A DNA stretch of 64,000 nucleotides. It comes from Pseudomonas sp. BCA17 (GTDB lineage Bacteria > Pseudomonadota > Gammaproteobacteria > Pseudomonadales > Pseudomonadaceae). Of this stretch, positions 17,762 through 26,074 are shown in pieces (the stretch's first letter is position 1; each line of letters starts with the position of its first letter). The DNA lies in assembly GCF_004519405.1 (NCBI RefSeq), contig NZ_SGWI01000004.1, positions 186,001-250,000 of the forward strand, given 5' to 3'. The translations under genes and the position numbers were made by a program. The notes beneath the pieces were generated by a model. The model saw only the letters and a program-made list of their open reading frames with translations, was not told where the DNA came from and did not search any database.

Positions 17762-18838
17762 ATGGCTGATTTACCGATCAACGACCTTAACGTCGAATCC
17801 AACGAGACCCTGATCACGCCTGATCAGCTCAAACGCGAAATCCCCCTGAGCGACGCTGCCCTGCAGACCGTCACCAAGGGCCGCGAAGTCATCCGTGACA
17901 TTCTCGACGGTACCGACCACCGCCTCTTCGTGGTGATCGGCCCGTGCTCGATCCACGATCTCAAGGCTGCCCACGAATACGCCGAGCGCCTCAAAGCGCT
18001 CGCGGCGGAAGTGTCCGACACCTTGTATCTGGTGATGCGAGTCTATTTCGAGAAGCCGCGCACCACCGTCGGCTGGAAAGGCTTGATCAACGACCCTTAC
18101 CTGGATGACTCGTTCAAGATCCAGGACGGCTTGCACATCGGTCGCCAGTTGCTGCTGGACCTGGCTGAAATGGGCCTGCCCACTGCCACCGAAGCCCTCG
18201 ACCCGATCTCGCCGCAATACTTGCAGGACCTGATCAGCTGGTCGGCCATCGGCGCGCGTACCACCGAGTCCCAGACCCACCGCGAAATGGCGTCCGGCCT
18301 TTCCTCGGCCGTGGGCTTCAAGAACGGCACCGACGGCGGCCTGACGGTCGCGATCAACGCGCTGCAGTCGGTCTCCAGCCCCCACCGCTTCCTGGGCATC
18401 AACCAGGAAGGTGGCGTGTCCATCGTCACCACCAAGGGCAACGCCTACGGTCACGTGGTACTGCGCGGCGGCAACGGCAAACCCAACTATGACTCGGTCA
18501 GCGTCGCCCTGTGCGAACAGGCGCTGAACAAGGCCGGGATCAAGCCGAACATCATGGTCGACTGCAGCCACGCCAACTCCAACAAGGACCCGGCCCTGCA
18601 GCCGCTGGTGATGGAAAACGTTGCCAACCAGATTCTTGAAGGCAACCAGTCGATCATCGGCCTGATGGTCGAAAGCCACCTGAACTGGGGTTGCCAGGCG
18701 ATTCCAAAAGACCTCGCCGACCTGCAGTACGGCGTGTCGATCACCGATGCCTGCATCGACTGGTCCGCCACCGAAACCACCTTGCGCAGCATGCGCGCCA
18801 AGCTCAAGGACGTATTGCCCAACCGCAAGCGCACCTGA
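17762..18838 (+). CDS. Class I 3-deoxy-7-phosphoheptulonate (DAHP) synthase, AroF/G/H type
   Basis: First enzyme of the shikimate pathway, 358 residues, the classical feedback-regulated class I-alpha type. Visible motifs are VVIGPCSIHDLKAAHEYA, MRVYFEKPRTTVGWKGLI, SGLSSAVGFKNGTDGG, LRGGNGKPNYD and the metal-binding DCSHANSNKDP. Which aromatic amino acid inhibits it cannot be read reliably from sequence, so no aroF/G/H letter is given. The leader of about 130 bp upstream of the ATG at 17762 could hold its promoter. A strong terminator follows. It complements the class II enzyme at 2729. Confidence 0.96.
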   Translation: MADLPINDLNVESNETLITPDQLKREIPLSDAALQTVTKGREVIRDILDGTDHRLFVVIGPCSIHDLKAAHEYAERLKALAAEVSDTLYLVMRVYFEKPRTTVGWKGLINDPYLDDSFKIQDGLHIGRQLLLDLAEMGLPTATEALDPISPQYLQDLISWSAIGARTTESQTHREMASGLSSAVGFKNGTDGGLTVAINALQSVSSPHRFLGINQEGGVSIVTTKGNAYGHVVLRGGNGKPNYDSVSVALCEQALNKAGIKPNIMVDCSHANSNKDPALQPLVMENVANQILEGNQSIIGLMVESHLNWGCQAIPKDLADLQYGVSITDACIDWSATETTLRSMRAKLKDVLPNRKRT

Positions 18839-18851
18839 GCATGACGCACAC

Positions 18852-18880
18852 AAAAACGCCGGGCTAAGCCCGGCGTTTTT
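18852..18880. terminator. Rho-independent terminator, bidirectional
   Basis: Perfect 13-bp inverted repeat (18852-18864 and 18868-18880; core CGCCGGGC/GCCCGGCG) with loop TAA and a T-run at the right end and an A-run at the left. It ends the DAHP synthase gene and the convergent acetyltransferase gene. Confidence 0.93.
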
Positions 18881-18899
18881 CATGGTGCGGTTTTATAGT

Positions 18900-19181
18900 T
18901 CACAGCTTTGCGGCATGGCGCTGGTGGCGCTCCATGTAGCGCTCTACGTAAGAGCACGAAGGGATCACCGTGTAGCCGGCCTCTTCGGCGAACTTCAACG
19001 CCTCTTCGGTCAACGCAGCAGCGATGCCCCGCCCCCGCAGCGCGTTGGGCACGAAGGTGCGATAGATATCCAGGGTCTGCTTCCCGAGGTCCATATAGGT
19101 CAGATAGGCACGATGACCGTCCACATTGGTCTCGAACTGATGACCAGCCTGGTCATGGTGGATGGACAACGCCTCGCTCAT
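18900..19181 (-). CDS. Small GNAT-like N-acetyltransferase (YjdJ/PF14542 type)
   Basis: A 93-residue minimal Gcn5-related acetyltransferase. It contains HRAYLTYMDLGKQTLDIYRT, the acetyl-CoA pyrophosphate-binding loop NALRGRGIAAALTEEAL and YTVIPSCSYVERYMERH, which together match the short YjdJ-type family. It probably acetylates a small molecule or protein; the substrate is unknown. Start at ATG 19181 with GAGGAG 5 nt upstream. Convergent with the DAHP synthase across a shared terminator. Confidence 0.88.
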   Translation of the reverse strand: MSEALSIHHDQAGHQFETNVDGHRAYLTYMDLGKQTLDIYRTFVPNALRGRGIAAALTEEALKFAEEAGYTVIPSCSYVERYMERHQRHAAKL

Positions 19182-19791
19182 CACTACTCCTCGCGGGTCT
19201 GGAATTGCGACCCTACCTTACCGATGTTTTTCCGGCGAAGGAACATCTACGCCACCCCGTGCCGGTTTCGACAGCGAGAAAACCCATAGCGCTCACAACC
19301 AGCACGTAGGGAGATAGTAGGCACCAATCCTGCAATTGCTCAAGGCGCACACGTCATCCCCGCGGCGGTGGATATAGAAAGGGCCTCGATCAACCAATGA
19401 TCGAAAGCCTGAACATTGCCGGCAGTTGAAGCTTGAGACGAACAGGCGCTCTTAAAGTCACCTCTAGATGCGCAAAAGATATCCGGCGGGTTAAAGGCAG
19501 CCTGTACAAAAGTGTCACCGTGGATATATATATTTTCATCTGTTCAACCGGCTTAGCACATGCGGGCCGTAGCTTTCAGCCTGGATCCAATCTCAATCAC
19601 GATGAAGAGAACTGGATAGTTTTTATGCAGATTTCAAAAAGGTTAGCCAAAATAGATGCAGCTCAAGATTTTTTTTTGCTTCTTGCGCTACGTCAGTTTA
19701 CTTACTACAAGTAATGGGTAGTATGTACGCCGGCTATCAGCTCACTCTGAGAACGTAGCCATTTAATAGAAAGTCCTTGAAGGGGAACACG
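19182..19791. other. 610-bp intergenic region upstream of oprI
   Basis: No gene is supported here. A perfect inverted repeat TCGATCA/TGATCGA with loop ACCAA lies within 19386-19404, without a T-run. From about 19500 the DNA becomes clearly AT-rich. A promoter-like GTTTAC, 17 bp, TAGTAT ends at 19724 and would give oprI a leader of about 60 nt. A plus-strand reading frame at 19433-19714 lacks a ribosome site and family resemblance and was not accepted. A small RNA in 19320-19700 is possible but unproven. Confidence 0.4.
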
Positions 19792-20043
19792 ATGAACAAC
19801 GTTCTGAAATTCTCTGCTCTGGCTCTGGCCGCAGTTCTGGCTACCGGTTGCAGCAGCGTCTCCAAAGAAACCGAAGCTCGTCTGACTGCTACTGAAGACG
19901 CAGCAGCTCGCTCCCAGGCTCGTGCAGACGAAGCCTACCGTAAAGCTGATGAAGCTCTGGCTGCTGCTCAAAAAGCACAACAGACTGCTGACGAAGCTAA
20001 CGAGCGCGCTCTGCGCATGCTTGAAAAAGCAAGCCGCAAGTAA
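19792..20043 (+). CDS. oprI: OprI, major outer-membrane (murein) lipoprotein, Lpp homologue
   Basis: The 83-residue lipoprotein I of pseudomonads, one of the most abundant outer-membrane proteins. The signal peptide ends in lipobox LATGC-SS. The mature part is a continuous alanine-rich coiled coil with heptad-like repeats ([20 protein letters not shown]) and a basic C-terminus KASRK whose terminal lysine is the residue by which Lpp-type proteins are linked to peptidoglycan. AAGGGGAAC provides the ribosome site. An L,D-transpeptidase gene lies immediately downstream in convergent orientation. Confidence 0.97.
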   Translation: MNNVLKFSALALAAVLATGCSSVSKETEARLTATEDAAARSQARADEAYRKADEALAAAQKAQQTADEANERALRMLEKASRK

Positions 20044-20064
20044 TAATCCTTCGGGGTTGTTATC

Positions 20065-20094
20065 AAGCCGACCCATTCTTGGGTCGGCTTTTTT
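20065..20094 (+). terminator. Strong rho-independent terminator of oprI
   Basis: Perfect 11-bp stem (20065-20075 and 20080-20090, core GCCGACCCA/TGGGTCGGC) with loop TTCT and a T-run. Confidence 0.95.
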
Positions 20095-20128
20095 ATTGCC
20101 TGGAATTCGGTCCGCAATCCCAGACAAT

Positions 20129-20164
20129 AAAAAGCCCGCCACGGCGCAAGGGCCGTGGCGGGCT
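20129..20164 (-). terminator. Rho-independent terminator of the L,D-transpeptidase gene
   Basis: Perfect 13-bp inverted repeat (20133-20145 and 20152-20164, core GCCCGCCACGGC/GCCGTGGCGGGC) with a 6-nt loop; read on the minus strand it is followed by a T-run (A-run at 20129-20133). Confidence 0.92.
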
Positions 20165-20174
20165 GCCAAGAGGC

Positions 20175-21143
20175 TTACTGCTGTAAATCAATCGGTGCGC
20201 TGGAGGCAACCGGCGCGGTGCCAGGTACACCGATTTCAGTTGGCAGGCCATCTTCGGCGGCGACCACATCCCGCACTTGATCCCAGTTGACCCGCAGGTT
20301 GTTGGCCAAGTCTTCGCGCTTGAGCAAGGCGTTGATGACCGCAGTATGTTTGTCGACCACCGAAGGCGTGCCATCATCGTTCAGCGGCGTATGCGCTTCG
20401 AGGTAGACCTTGCCGCCGCTGCTGCCGAACTTGTAGGCATCGTTGATGATGCGCACCGAGGTACCTACCGGCACCATGCTGGCCATTTCCAATACGTTGT
20501 TGTTGAACATGCGGAAGCAGCCATGGCTTGTACGCGTGCCGATACCAAATTTCATGTTCGAGCCGTGGATCAGATAGCCCGGCGTGCCCAGCGTGAACTT
20601 GAACGGACCCAGCGGGTTGTCCGGCCCGGCGGGCACCACGTTGGGCAGCGGATCACCATTGGCGGCGTGTTCAGCCTTGATTGAAGCGGGAGGTGTCCAG
20701 GTCGGGTTCGGCGTCTTGGCGATGATGCTGGTATGGGCGATCGGCGAGCCCCAGCCTTCACGGCCAATCCCCAGTGGAAAGGTGTAGACAACGTTCTGCC
20801 CTTTGGGGAAGTAGTAGAGCCGGTACTCCGCCAGGTTGATCACGATGCCTTCACGGGGGCCGGGCGGCAGGATGAACCGCGTAGGCAGCACAATCTCGGT
20901 GCCCGCGCCAGGCAACCAGGCGTCCACGCCTGGGTTGGCCGCGACCATTTCCGAATAGCCCAGGTCATAGGTAGTGCCCAGGTCGGCAAAGGTATCTTCG
21001 TATTTGGCCTTGATGACCTGGACCTGACCAACGATGTCCTCACCGGGCGGTGGCAAGGGCAACTGCAAGGCTGCCGACGGCCCCGCCGCACAAAGAGCAG
21101 CGAGAGACAGGCAGCAGGTGACGACGGAAAGGCGCGACAACAT
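20175..21143 (-). CDS. Periplasmic L,D-transpeptidase (YkuD/ErfK type) with LysM domain
   Basis: Predicted periplasmic enzyme of 322 residues. A signal peptide (MLSRLSVVTCCLSLAALCAA) is followed by a LysM-like region (DLGTTYDLGYSEMVAANPGV, then WLPGAGTEIVLPTRFILP) that binds peptidoglycan, and the YkuD catalytic domain with IHGSNMKFGIGTRTSHGCFR, where the histidine and cysteine of S-H-G-C are catalytic. Such enzymes form 3-3 crosslinks or attach Braun-type lipoprotein to diaminopimelate. Its position beside oprI suggests OprI anchoring. ATG 21143 has AAGGA 8 nt upstream; a longer in-frame start at 21191 would spoil the signal peptide. Confidence 0.9.
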   Translation of the reverse strand: MLSRLSVVTCCLSLAALCAAGPSAALQLPLPPPGEDIVGQVQVIKAKYEDTFADLGTTYDLGYSEMVAANPGVDAWLPGAGTEIVLPTRFILPPGPREGIVINLAEYRLYYFPKGQNVVYTFPLGIGREGWGSPIAHTSIIAKTPNPTWTPPASIKAEHAANGDPLPNVVPAGPDNPLGPFKFTLGTPGYLIHGSNMKFGIGTRTSHGCFRMFNNNVLEMASMVPVGTSVRIINDAYKFGSSGGKVYLEAHTPLNDDGTPSVVDKHTAVINALLKREDLANNLRVNWDQVRDVVAAEDGLPTEIGVPGTAPVASSAPIDLQQ

Positions 21144-21235
21144 CCGGAAAATCCTTCGCAGAACGACGGGTAGGTTAAAAGCGAACCACAAGCCTCAAGC
21201 TTTCAGCCATAAGCTTACAGCTTAAAACCCACAGC

Positions 21236-21270
21236 TTGAAGCTTATAGCTTGAAGCTTGAAGCTTGAAGC
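21236..21270. repeat. TTGAAGC heptamer repeats
   Basis: Three exact tandem copies of TTGAAGC (21250-21256, 21257-21263, 21264-21270), an isolated fourth at 21236-21242 and related AAGCTT/CAAGC stretches from about 21192. They lie in the short gap between the transpeptidase and the CxxC-protein gene. Similar low-complexity repeats are seen between genes in fluorescent pseudomonads; no function is known to me. Confidence 0.8.
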
Positions 21271-21275
21271 TGCTT

Positions 21276-21569
21276 CTATAACTCAAATCGCAACTCCGGC
21301 CAGATCGGCGGCGTGCCGCGCTTTTGCGATTCGAGAATGGCGCGGCACAACGGGCACAGACGCTGATCCTGAAAAATCGAGCGGTCCACCGATGACCAGC
21401 GGGGTTGTGCCGGCAACAGCGTGCCGCACAGTGTGCGATCAATCGAGCCGCCCAACTCCAGCTGGCGCGCCACCAGATGCACCCTGACTTCCTGGCAGGC
21501 GAACAGATCCAGCTGCTCGTCCGGCTCGATCAGTTGGTAATTAAACAGGGACCAGGCAGGACGCGACAT
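21276..21569 (-). CDS. Conserved hypothetical protein with C-terminal CxxC
   Basis: A 97-residue soluble protein. It contains paired cysteines (CPLC in QDQRLCPLCRAILESQKRG) and two further cysteines (LFACQ and RTLCG), which could form a zinc site. No family was recognised with confidence. ATG 21569 has GGAG 6 nt upstream. It is transcribed with the repeat tract downstream and the tesA gene upstream on the same strand, 56 bp away. Confidence 0.75.
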   Translation of the reverse strand: MSRPAWSLFNYQLIEPDEQLDLFACQEVRVHLVARQLELGGSIDRTLCGTLLPAQPRWSSVDRSIFQDQRLCPLCRAILESQKRGTPPIWPELRFEL

Positions 21570-21625
21570 CGAGGGCTCCAAATCGGGGGCGCCACCTTAG
21601 CCGAAAGCCTGCCGGTAGAAAAGCG

Positions 21626-22231
21626 TCATAACAGCGGTTTTAGCGTCGGCCAGACATTTTCCAGCAATTTGCCCTGGGCACCGACCGCCGGGTGAAGTTG
21701 ATCCGCCTGCATCAGCTCAGGATGCCCCCCCACGCCGTCGAGAAAAAACGGCACCAACGGGATGTTTTTCTCCTTGGCCAACACGCCGTACACCTCAGCG
21801 AATGCCGTGGTGTAACGCGGGCCGTAATTGGGCGGTAATTGCATCCCTAACAACAGCACCTTGGCACCACCGGCTTTGGACTGGTCGATTATCGATGCAA
21901 GATTTTGTTTCAATTGCGCTGGAGGCTGGCCACGCAAGCCGTCATTACCACCCAGCTCGATGACCACTACATCCGGCTTATGCTCTGCAAGCGCCGCCGG
22001 CAGCCGTGCCAGGCCTCCTGCACTGGTGTCGCCGCTGATGGAGGCATTGACCACTTTATCGTCAAAACCTTCCTGCCTGAGCCGTTGTTCCAGCAACGCG
22101 ACCCATCCTTTGCTGGTATCCAGGCCGAAACCGGCACTGATACTATCGCCGACGATCAGGACTGTACCCGCCGCTGCGTTCTGGGCCATGCACATCAAGG
22201 CCAGGCCAGCACTCAAAAACCACATTCGCAT
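21626..22231 (-). CDS. tesA: TesA-type SGNH arylesterase / lysophospholipase, periplasmic
   Basis: Multifunctional SGNH hydrolase (thioesterase I, arylesterase, lysophospholipase) in the periplasm. A signal peptide [21 protein letters not shown] is followed by block [10 protein letters not shown] with the catalytic serine, block II glycine in [12 protein letters not shown], block [13 protein letters not shown] and block V DQLHP with the catalytic aspartate and histidine. At 201 residues it has the normal length. ATG 22231 has GGAG 6 nt upstream. It is divergent from ybbA with only 10 bp between start codons, the conserved tesA/ybbA-ybbP arrangement. Confidence 0.93.
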   Translation of the reverse strand: MRMWFLSAGLALMCMAQNAAAGTVLIVGDSISAGFGLDTSKGWVALLEQRLRQEGFDDKVVNASISGDTSAGGLARLPAALAEHKPDVVVIELGGNDGLRGQPPAQLKQNLASIIDQSKAGGAKVLLLGMQLPPNYGPRYTTAFAEVYGVLAKEKNIPLVPFFLDGVGGHPELMQADQLHPAVGAQGKLLENVWPTLKPLL

Positions 22232-22241
22232 CGGATTCTCC

Positions 22242-22925
22242 ATGGGCGCAAGCATTCTCACCGCGCGGAACCTTAGCAAAGTGGTTCCCAGCGCGGAAGG
22301 TGAACTGACTATCCTGCACGAACTGAGCCTGGAACTGAACAAAGGTGACAGCCTGGCTATCGTCGGCAGTTCCGGCTCCGGCAAATCCACCCTCCTCGGC
22401 CTGCTCGCCGGCCTCGACCTGCCGAGCAGCGGCGAAGTCACCCTGGCCGGCCAGGCGTTGAGCCAGCTCGATGAAGACCAGCGTGCGCGCATCCGTGCCG
22501 AGCATGTGGGCTTTGTATTCCAGTCCTTCCAACTGCTCGACAGCCTCAACGCGCTGGAAAACGTCATGCTGCCGCTGGAACTGGACGGCCGTAAGGACGC
22601 CCGCGAGCGCGCCACGCACCTGCTGGAACGCGTCGGCCTGGGCCAGCGTCTGACCCACTCGCCACGCCAGCTTTCCGGTGGCGAACAGCAGCGGGTGGCC
22701 ATCGCACGCGCCTTCGCGGCCGAACCCGACGTGCTGTTTGCCGATGAGCCCACCGGCAACCTCGACAGTCACACCGGCGAGCGCATCAGTGACTTGCTGT
22801 TCGAACTCAACAAAGAGAGCGGCACGACCCTGGTGCTGGTCACTCACGATGAACGCCTGGCTCACCGTTGCCGGCGTTTGATTCGCCTCGAAGCCGGCCT
22901 GATGGTCGCGCCCCTGGAGCCTTGA
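22242..22925 (+). CDS. ybbA: YbbA, ABC transporter ATP-binding protein
   Basis: ATPase of the MacB/LolD-like class, 227 residues. Walker [11 protein letters not shown]-loop [18 protein letters not shown], signature [15 protein letters not shown], Walker B DVLFADEP and switch histidine [10 protein letters not shown] are all intact. It pairs with the permease YbbP, whose start overlaps its stop (TGATG, one base shared). The complex is thought to work mechanically on envelope substrates rather than as an importer; its substrate is unknown, but the linkage with tesA is widely conserved. Confidence 0.93.
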   Translation: MGASILTARNLSKVVPSAEGELTILHELSLELNKGDSLAIVGSSGSGKSTLLGLLAGLDLPSSGEVTLAGQALSQLDEDQRARIRAEHVGFVFQSFQLLDSLNALENVMLPLELDGRKDARERATHLLERVGLGQRLTHSPRQLSGGEQQRVAIARAFAAEPDVLFADEPTGNLDSHTGERISDLLFELNKESGTTLVLVTHDERLAHRCRRLIRLEAGLMVAPLEP

Positions 22926-25435
22926 TGGCACGTTTGCCGCTATTGCGCCTGTTCAGCCTTGCCATGCGTCAACTGCTGCGCGATGCCCGCGCCGGCGAAT
23001 TGCGTGTGCTGTTCTTCGCCCTGCTGGTGGCCGTCACCGCCAGCACCGCCATCGGCTACTTCGGTGCACGCCTCAACGGCGCCATGTTGTTGCGCGCCAC
23101 TGAGTTTCTCGGTGCCGACCTGGTACTCGAAGGCAGCTCGCCGGCCCGCCCCGAGCAAATACAGACCGGGACCGAATTGGGCCTGGATCACGCACGCATC
23201 GTGGAGTTCTCCAGCGTTATCGCCACGGATAACGGTATCCAGCTCTCGAGCATCAAGGCGGTCAACGAGCAATACCCGCTGCGCGGCGAACTTAAAAGTA
23301 CAGCAGAGCCCTTCGGGGTCGAAACAGCAGGAGGCGGCCCGAAGTCCGGCGAAGCCTGGGTGGAGGCACGGCTGCTGACAGCGCTGGATTTGAAGGTTGG
23401 CGACAACATCGATGTCGGCCTGAAGACCCTGCACCTGACGCGCATACTGACCTATGAGCCCGACCGTGCCGGCAACTTCTATAGCCTCACGCCCCGGGTG
23501 ATGATCAACCTGGCGGACCTGGATGCCACCGGCGTGGTCCAGCCCGGCAGCCGCGTCAGTTACCGCGAACTGTGGCGCGCGCCCCAAGGCAGTACGGCGC
23601 TGCAAACCTATCGTGACCTGGTCAAGCCGGGGCTCGCCGCCAACCAGCGCCTGCAGGATTCTCGCGACGGCAATCAGCAGATCGGCGGCGCCCTGGGCAA
23701 GGCCGAGCGCTACCTGAACATGGCCAGCCTGGTGGCGGTGCTGCTGGCCGGCGTAGCGGTGGCATTGTCGGCGAATCGCTTTGCCAGCCGACGCTTCGAT
23801 GCCAGTGCACTGTTGCGCTGCCTGGGCCTCTCAAGGCGCGAAGCGATGCTGCTGTTCAGCCTGCAACTGAGTGTACTGGGGTTGCTGGCCAGCCTGACCG
23901 GCGCCCTGCTCGGCTGGCTGGCGCAGTTTGGCTTGTTCTATTTCCTGCACGACCTGCTGCCGGCGGACGTGCCGCCCGGTGGGTTGCTACCTGCGGCCGC
24001 GGGTATTGGCACCGGGCTGGTGGCCCTCGCCGGCTTCGCCCTGCCGCCGTTGGCGGCCCTGGGCCGCGTTCCACCGCTGCGAGTACTGCGCCGCGACCTG
24101 CTACCTATTCCGTCCGGCACCTGGATGGTCTACGGCGCAGCGTTGTTCGCGCTCGGCCTGATCATGTGGCGCCTGAGCCTTGACCTGGTGCTGACCTTTG
24201 CGTTGCTGGGCGGTGGCGTAGTGGCGGCGCTGATCCTCGGCGGCTTGCTTCTACTGCTGCTGCAAAGCCTGCGCCGGTTGTTGGCGCGTGCCTCGCTGCC
24301 TTGGCGCCTGGGCCTTGGCCAATTGCTGCGTCATCCATTGGCGGCGGCAGGCCAGTCACTGGTCTTTGGCTTGATCCTGTTATCCATGGGGCTGATCGCC
24401 CTGCTGCGGGGCGAATTGCTCGACACCTGGCAGAACCAGTTGCCCAAGGATGCCCCCAACTATTTTGCGCTGAACATCCTGCCGGCCGACAAAGACGCCT
24501 TTGGCGAGCGGCTGCTGCAGGTACAGGCTCAATCCGCGCCGTTATATCCGGTGGTGCCAGGCCGGCTGATCAGCATCAATGGCGAACCGGTGCAACAGCT
24601 TGTCAGCAAGGACTCCAGCGGCGACCGTGCAATACAGCGCGACTTGAGCCTGACCTGGGCCGCCGATTTGCCACCTGGCAATGTCCTGACCGCAGGTTCC
24701 TGGTGGTCGTCGCAACCGAGCGATGACATCCCCGGGGTATCGGTAGAAGCCAAAGTTGCCGAAAGCCTGAAGCTCAAGCTCAACGATCACCTGGTGTTCA
24801 CGGTAGGCGGCGAAAATCGCGAGGCCCGGGTGACTAGCCTGCGCACGATCAACTGGGATAATTTCCAACCCAATTTCTTCATGATCTTCCAGCCGGGCAC
24901 ATTGAAGGACCTGCCCGCGACCTACCTGACCAGCTTTTATCTCGCGCCGGGGCACGACCAACAGATCGTTGACCTGTCCAGGGCCTTCCCGGCCGTGACC
25001 ATCCTGCAGGTCGAGGCGCTGCTGGAGCAGTTGCGCAGCATCCTCGCCCAAGTGACCCTGGCGGTGGAGTATGTCCTGCTGTTTGTACTGGCGGCGGGAA
25101 TGGCCGTGCTGCTCTCCGGCTTGCAGGCCACGCTGGATGAGCGAATTCGCCAAGGTGCGCTGCTGCGTGCGCTAGGTGCCGAACGTACGTTGCTGGTCAA
25201 AGCACGGCGCATTGAGTTCGGCCTGCTGGGTGCGGTCAGTGGCCTGCTGGCCGCACTCGGCACAGAGCTGGTGACCTGGGTGCTGTATCGCTACGCTTTC
25301 GACCTTGCCTGGCGCCCTCATCCGTGGTTGTTGCTGTTGCCGGTGATAGGTGCCGTGCTCATTGCTGGCGCCGGGGTATTCGGTACGCGCCGCGCCTTGA
25401 ACACCAGCCCGCTGACCGTACTGCGCGAAAGCTGA
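22925..25435 (+). CDS. ybbP: YbbP, FtsX-like ABC transporter permease
   Basis: Inner-membrane permease of 836 residues with two FtsX-type domains. An N-terminal membrane helix (VLFFALLVAVTASTAIGYFG) precedes a large periplasmic domain, then helices from about residue 260 (VAVLLAGVAVALSANRFA) through 500. A second periplasmic domain and the C-terminal FtsX unit (YVLLFVLAAGMAVLLSGLQA onward) follow, ending at NTSPLTVLRES, a conserved coupling tail. It is translationally coupled to ybbA. Family is sure; the transported or extracted lipid/protein is not known. Confidence 0.93.
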   Translation: MARLPLLRLFSLAMRQLLRDARAGELRVLFFALLVAVTASTAIGYFGARLNGAMLLRATEFLGADLVLEGSSPARPEQIQTGTELGLDHARIVEFSSVIATDNGIQLSSIKAVNEQYPLRGELKSTAEPFGVETAGGGPKSGEAWVEARLLTALDLKVGDNIDVGLKTLHLTRILTYEPDRAGNFYSLTPRVMINLADLDATGVVQPGSRVSYRELWRAPQGSTALQTYRDLVKPGLAANQRLQDSRDGNQQIGGALGKAERYLNMASLVAVLLAGVAVALSANRFASRRFDASALLRCLGLSRREAMLLFSLQLSVLGLLASLTGALLGWLAQFGLFYFLHDLLPADVPPGGLLPAAAGIGTGLVALAGFALPPLAALGRVPPLRVLRRDLLPIPSGTWMVYGAALFALGLIMWRLSLDLVLTFALLGGGVVAALILGGLLLLLLQSLRRLLARASLPWRLGLGQLLRHPLAAAGQSLVFGLILLSMGLIALLRGELLDTWQNQLPKDAPNYFALNILPADKDAFGERLLQVQAQSAPLYPVVPGRLISINGEPVQQLVSKDSSGDRAIQRDLSLTWAADLPPGNVLTAGSWWSSQPSDDIPGVSVEAKVAESLKLKLNDHLVFTVGGENREARVTSLRTINWDNFQPNFFMIFQPGTLKDLPATYLTSFYLAPGHDQQIVDLSRAFPAVTILQVEALLEQLRSILAQVTLAVEYVLLFVLAAGMAVLLSGLQATLDERIRQGALLRALGAERTLLVKARRIEFGLLGAVSGLLAALGTELVTWVLYRYAFDLAWRPHPWLLLLPVIGAVLIAGAGVFGTRRALNTSPLTVLRES

Positions 25436-25442
25436 AACACAG

Positions 25443-25474
25443 ATGGCCTGCGCTCTACCCAGGGCGCAGGCCAT
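25443..25474. terminator. Hairpin between ybbP and greB (weak terminator)
   Basis: Perfect 11-bp inverted repeat ATGGCCTGCGC/GCGCAGGCCAT (25443-25453 and 25464-25474) with a 10-nt loop, located between the convergent ybbP and greB. It lacks a good T-run on either side, so termination efficiency is uncertain. Confidence 0.6.
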
Positions 25475-25480
25475 CATTGT

Positions 25481-25954
25481 CTACTTCACATATTCGATCT
25501 TGGTGATCCACCAGCACACCTCACCGTTTGGGGTCTGCACAATCGCCTCGTCGTCCACTTCCTTGCGAAGCAGCGCGCGCGCCATGGGCGAGTCGATGGA
25601 GATGTAATCCATGCGGTCGTAGATCTCGTCATAACCCACGATTCGAAAGCGCTTGGTCTCACCCTGTTCGTTTTCGATATCCACCCATGCACCGAAAAAC
25701 ACCCTCCCCTCCTGCTCGGGCATGTACTCCACCACGCGCATGTCTTCCAGGCGTTTGCGCAGGTAGCGCACCCGCCGGTCGATTTCACGCAGCAGCTTCT
25801 TGTTGTACTGGTAGTCCGCGTTTTCGCTGCGGTCTCCGAGGGAAGCGGCCCATGTCACCTTGCGAGTGGTATCCGGGCGCTTCTCACGCCACAGATAGTC
25901 CAGCTCCTTCTTCAGCGCTTCATGACCTTCTTTGGTAATCAGCTTGGTACTCAA
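25481..25954 (-). CDS. greB: Transcript cleavage factor GreB
   Basis: Binds the RNA polymerase secondary channel and stimulates cleavage of backtracked RNA. The highly conserved core LDYLWREKRPDTTRKVTWAA, SLGDRSENADYQYNKK (acidic tip with D and E), LREIDRRVRYLRKRL and DYISIDSPMARALLRKEV is intact. The start is taken as TTG at 25954 (encoding STKLITKEGHEALKKEL next), giving 157 residues, close to the E. coli length, with AAGGG just upstream. A further in-frame TTG at 25981 is possible. Convergent with ybbP. Confidence 0.94.
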   Translation of the reverse strand: MSTKLITKEGHEALKKELDYLWREKRPDTTRKVTWAASLGDRSENADYQYNKKLLREIDRRVRYLRKRLEDMRVVEYMPEQEGRVFFGAWVDIENEQGETKRFRIVGYDEIYDRMDYISIDSPMARALLRKEVDDEAIVQTPNGEVCWWITKIEYVK

Positions 25955-26074
25955 ACCCTTGCATCCCCAGACAATGTCCAATGGTGCCGATACGTCACGG
26001 CATCATGCCCTGGCGTCGGCTGGCTGGAGCTGATGATAAATGAACCCTGCAAAGTAGCCAGAGCGGCGGGCGGA

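Noticed and set aside
19433..19714. Possible 93-codon gene before oprI
   Set aside because: No ribosome site, no recognisable family, and it spans the composition shift and the probable oprI promoter.
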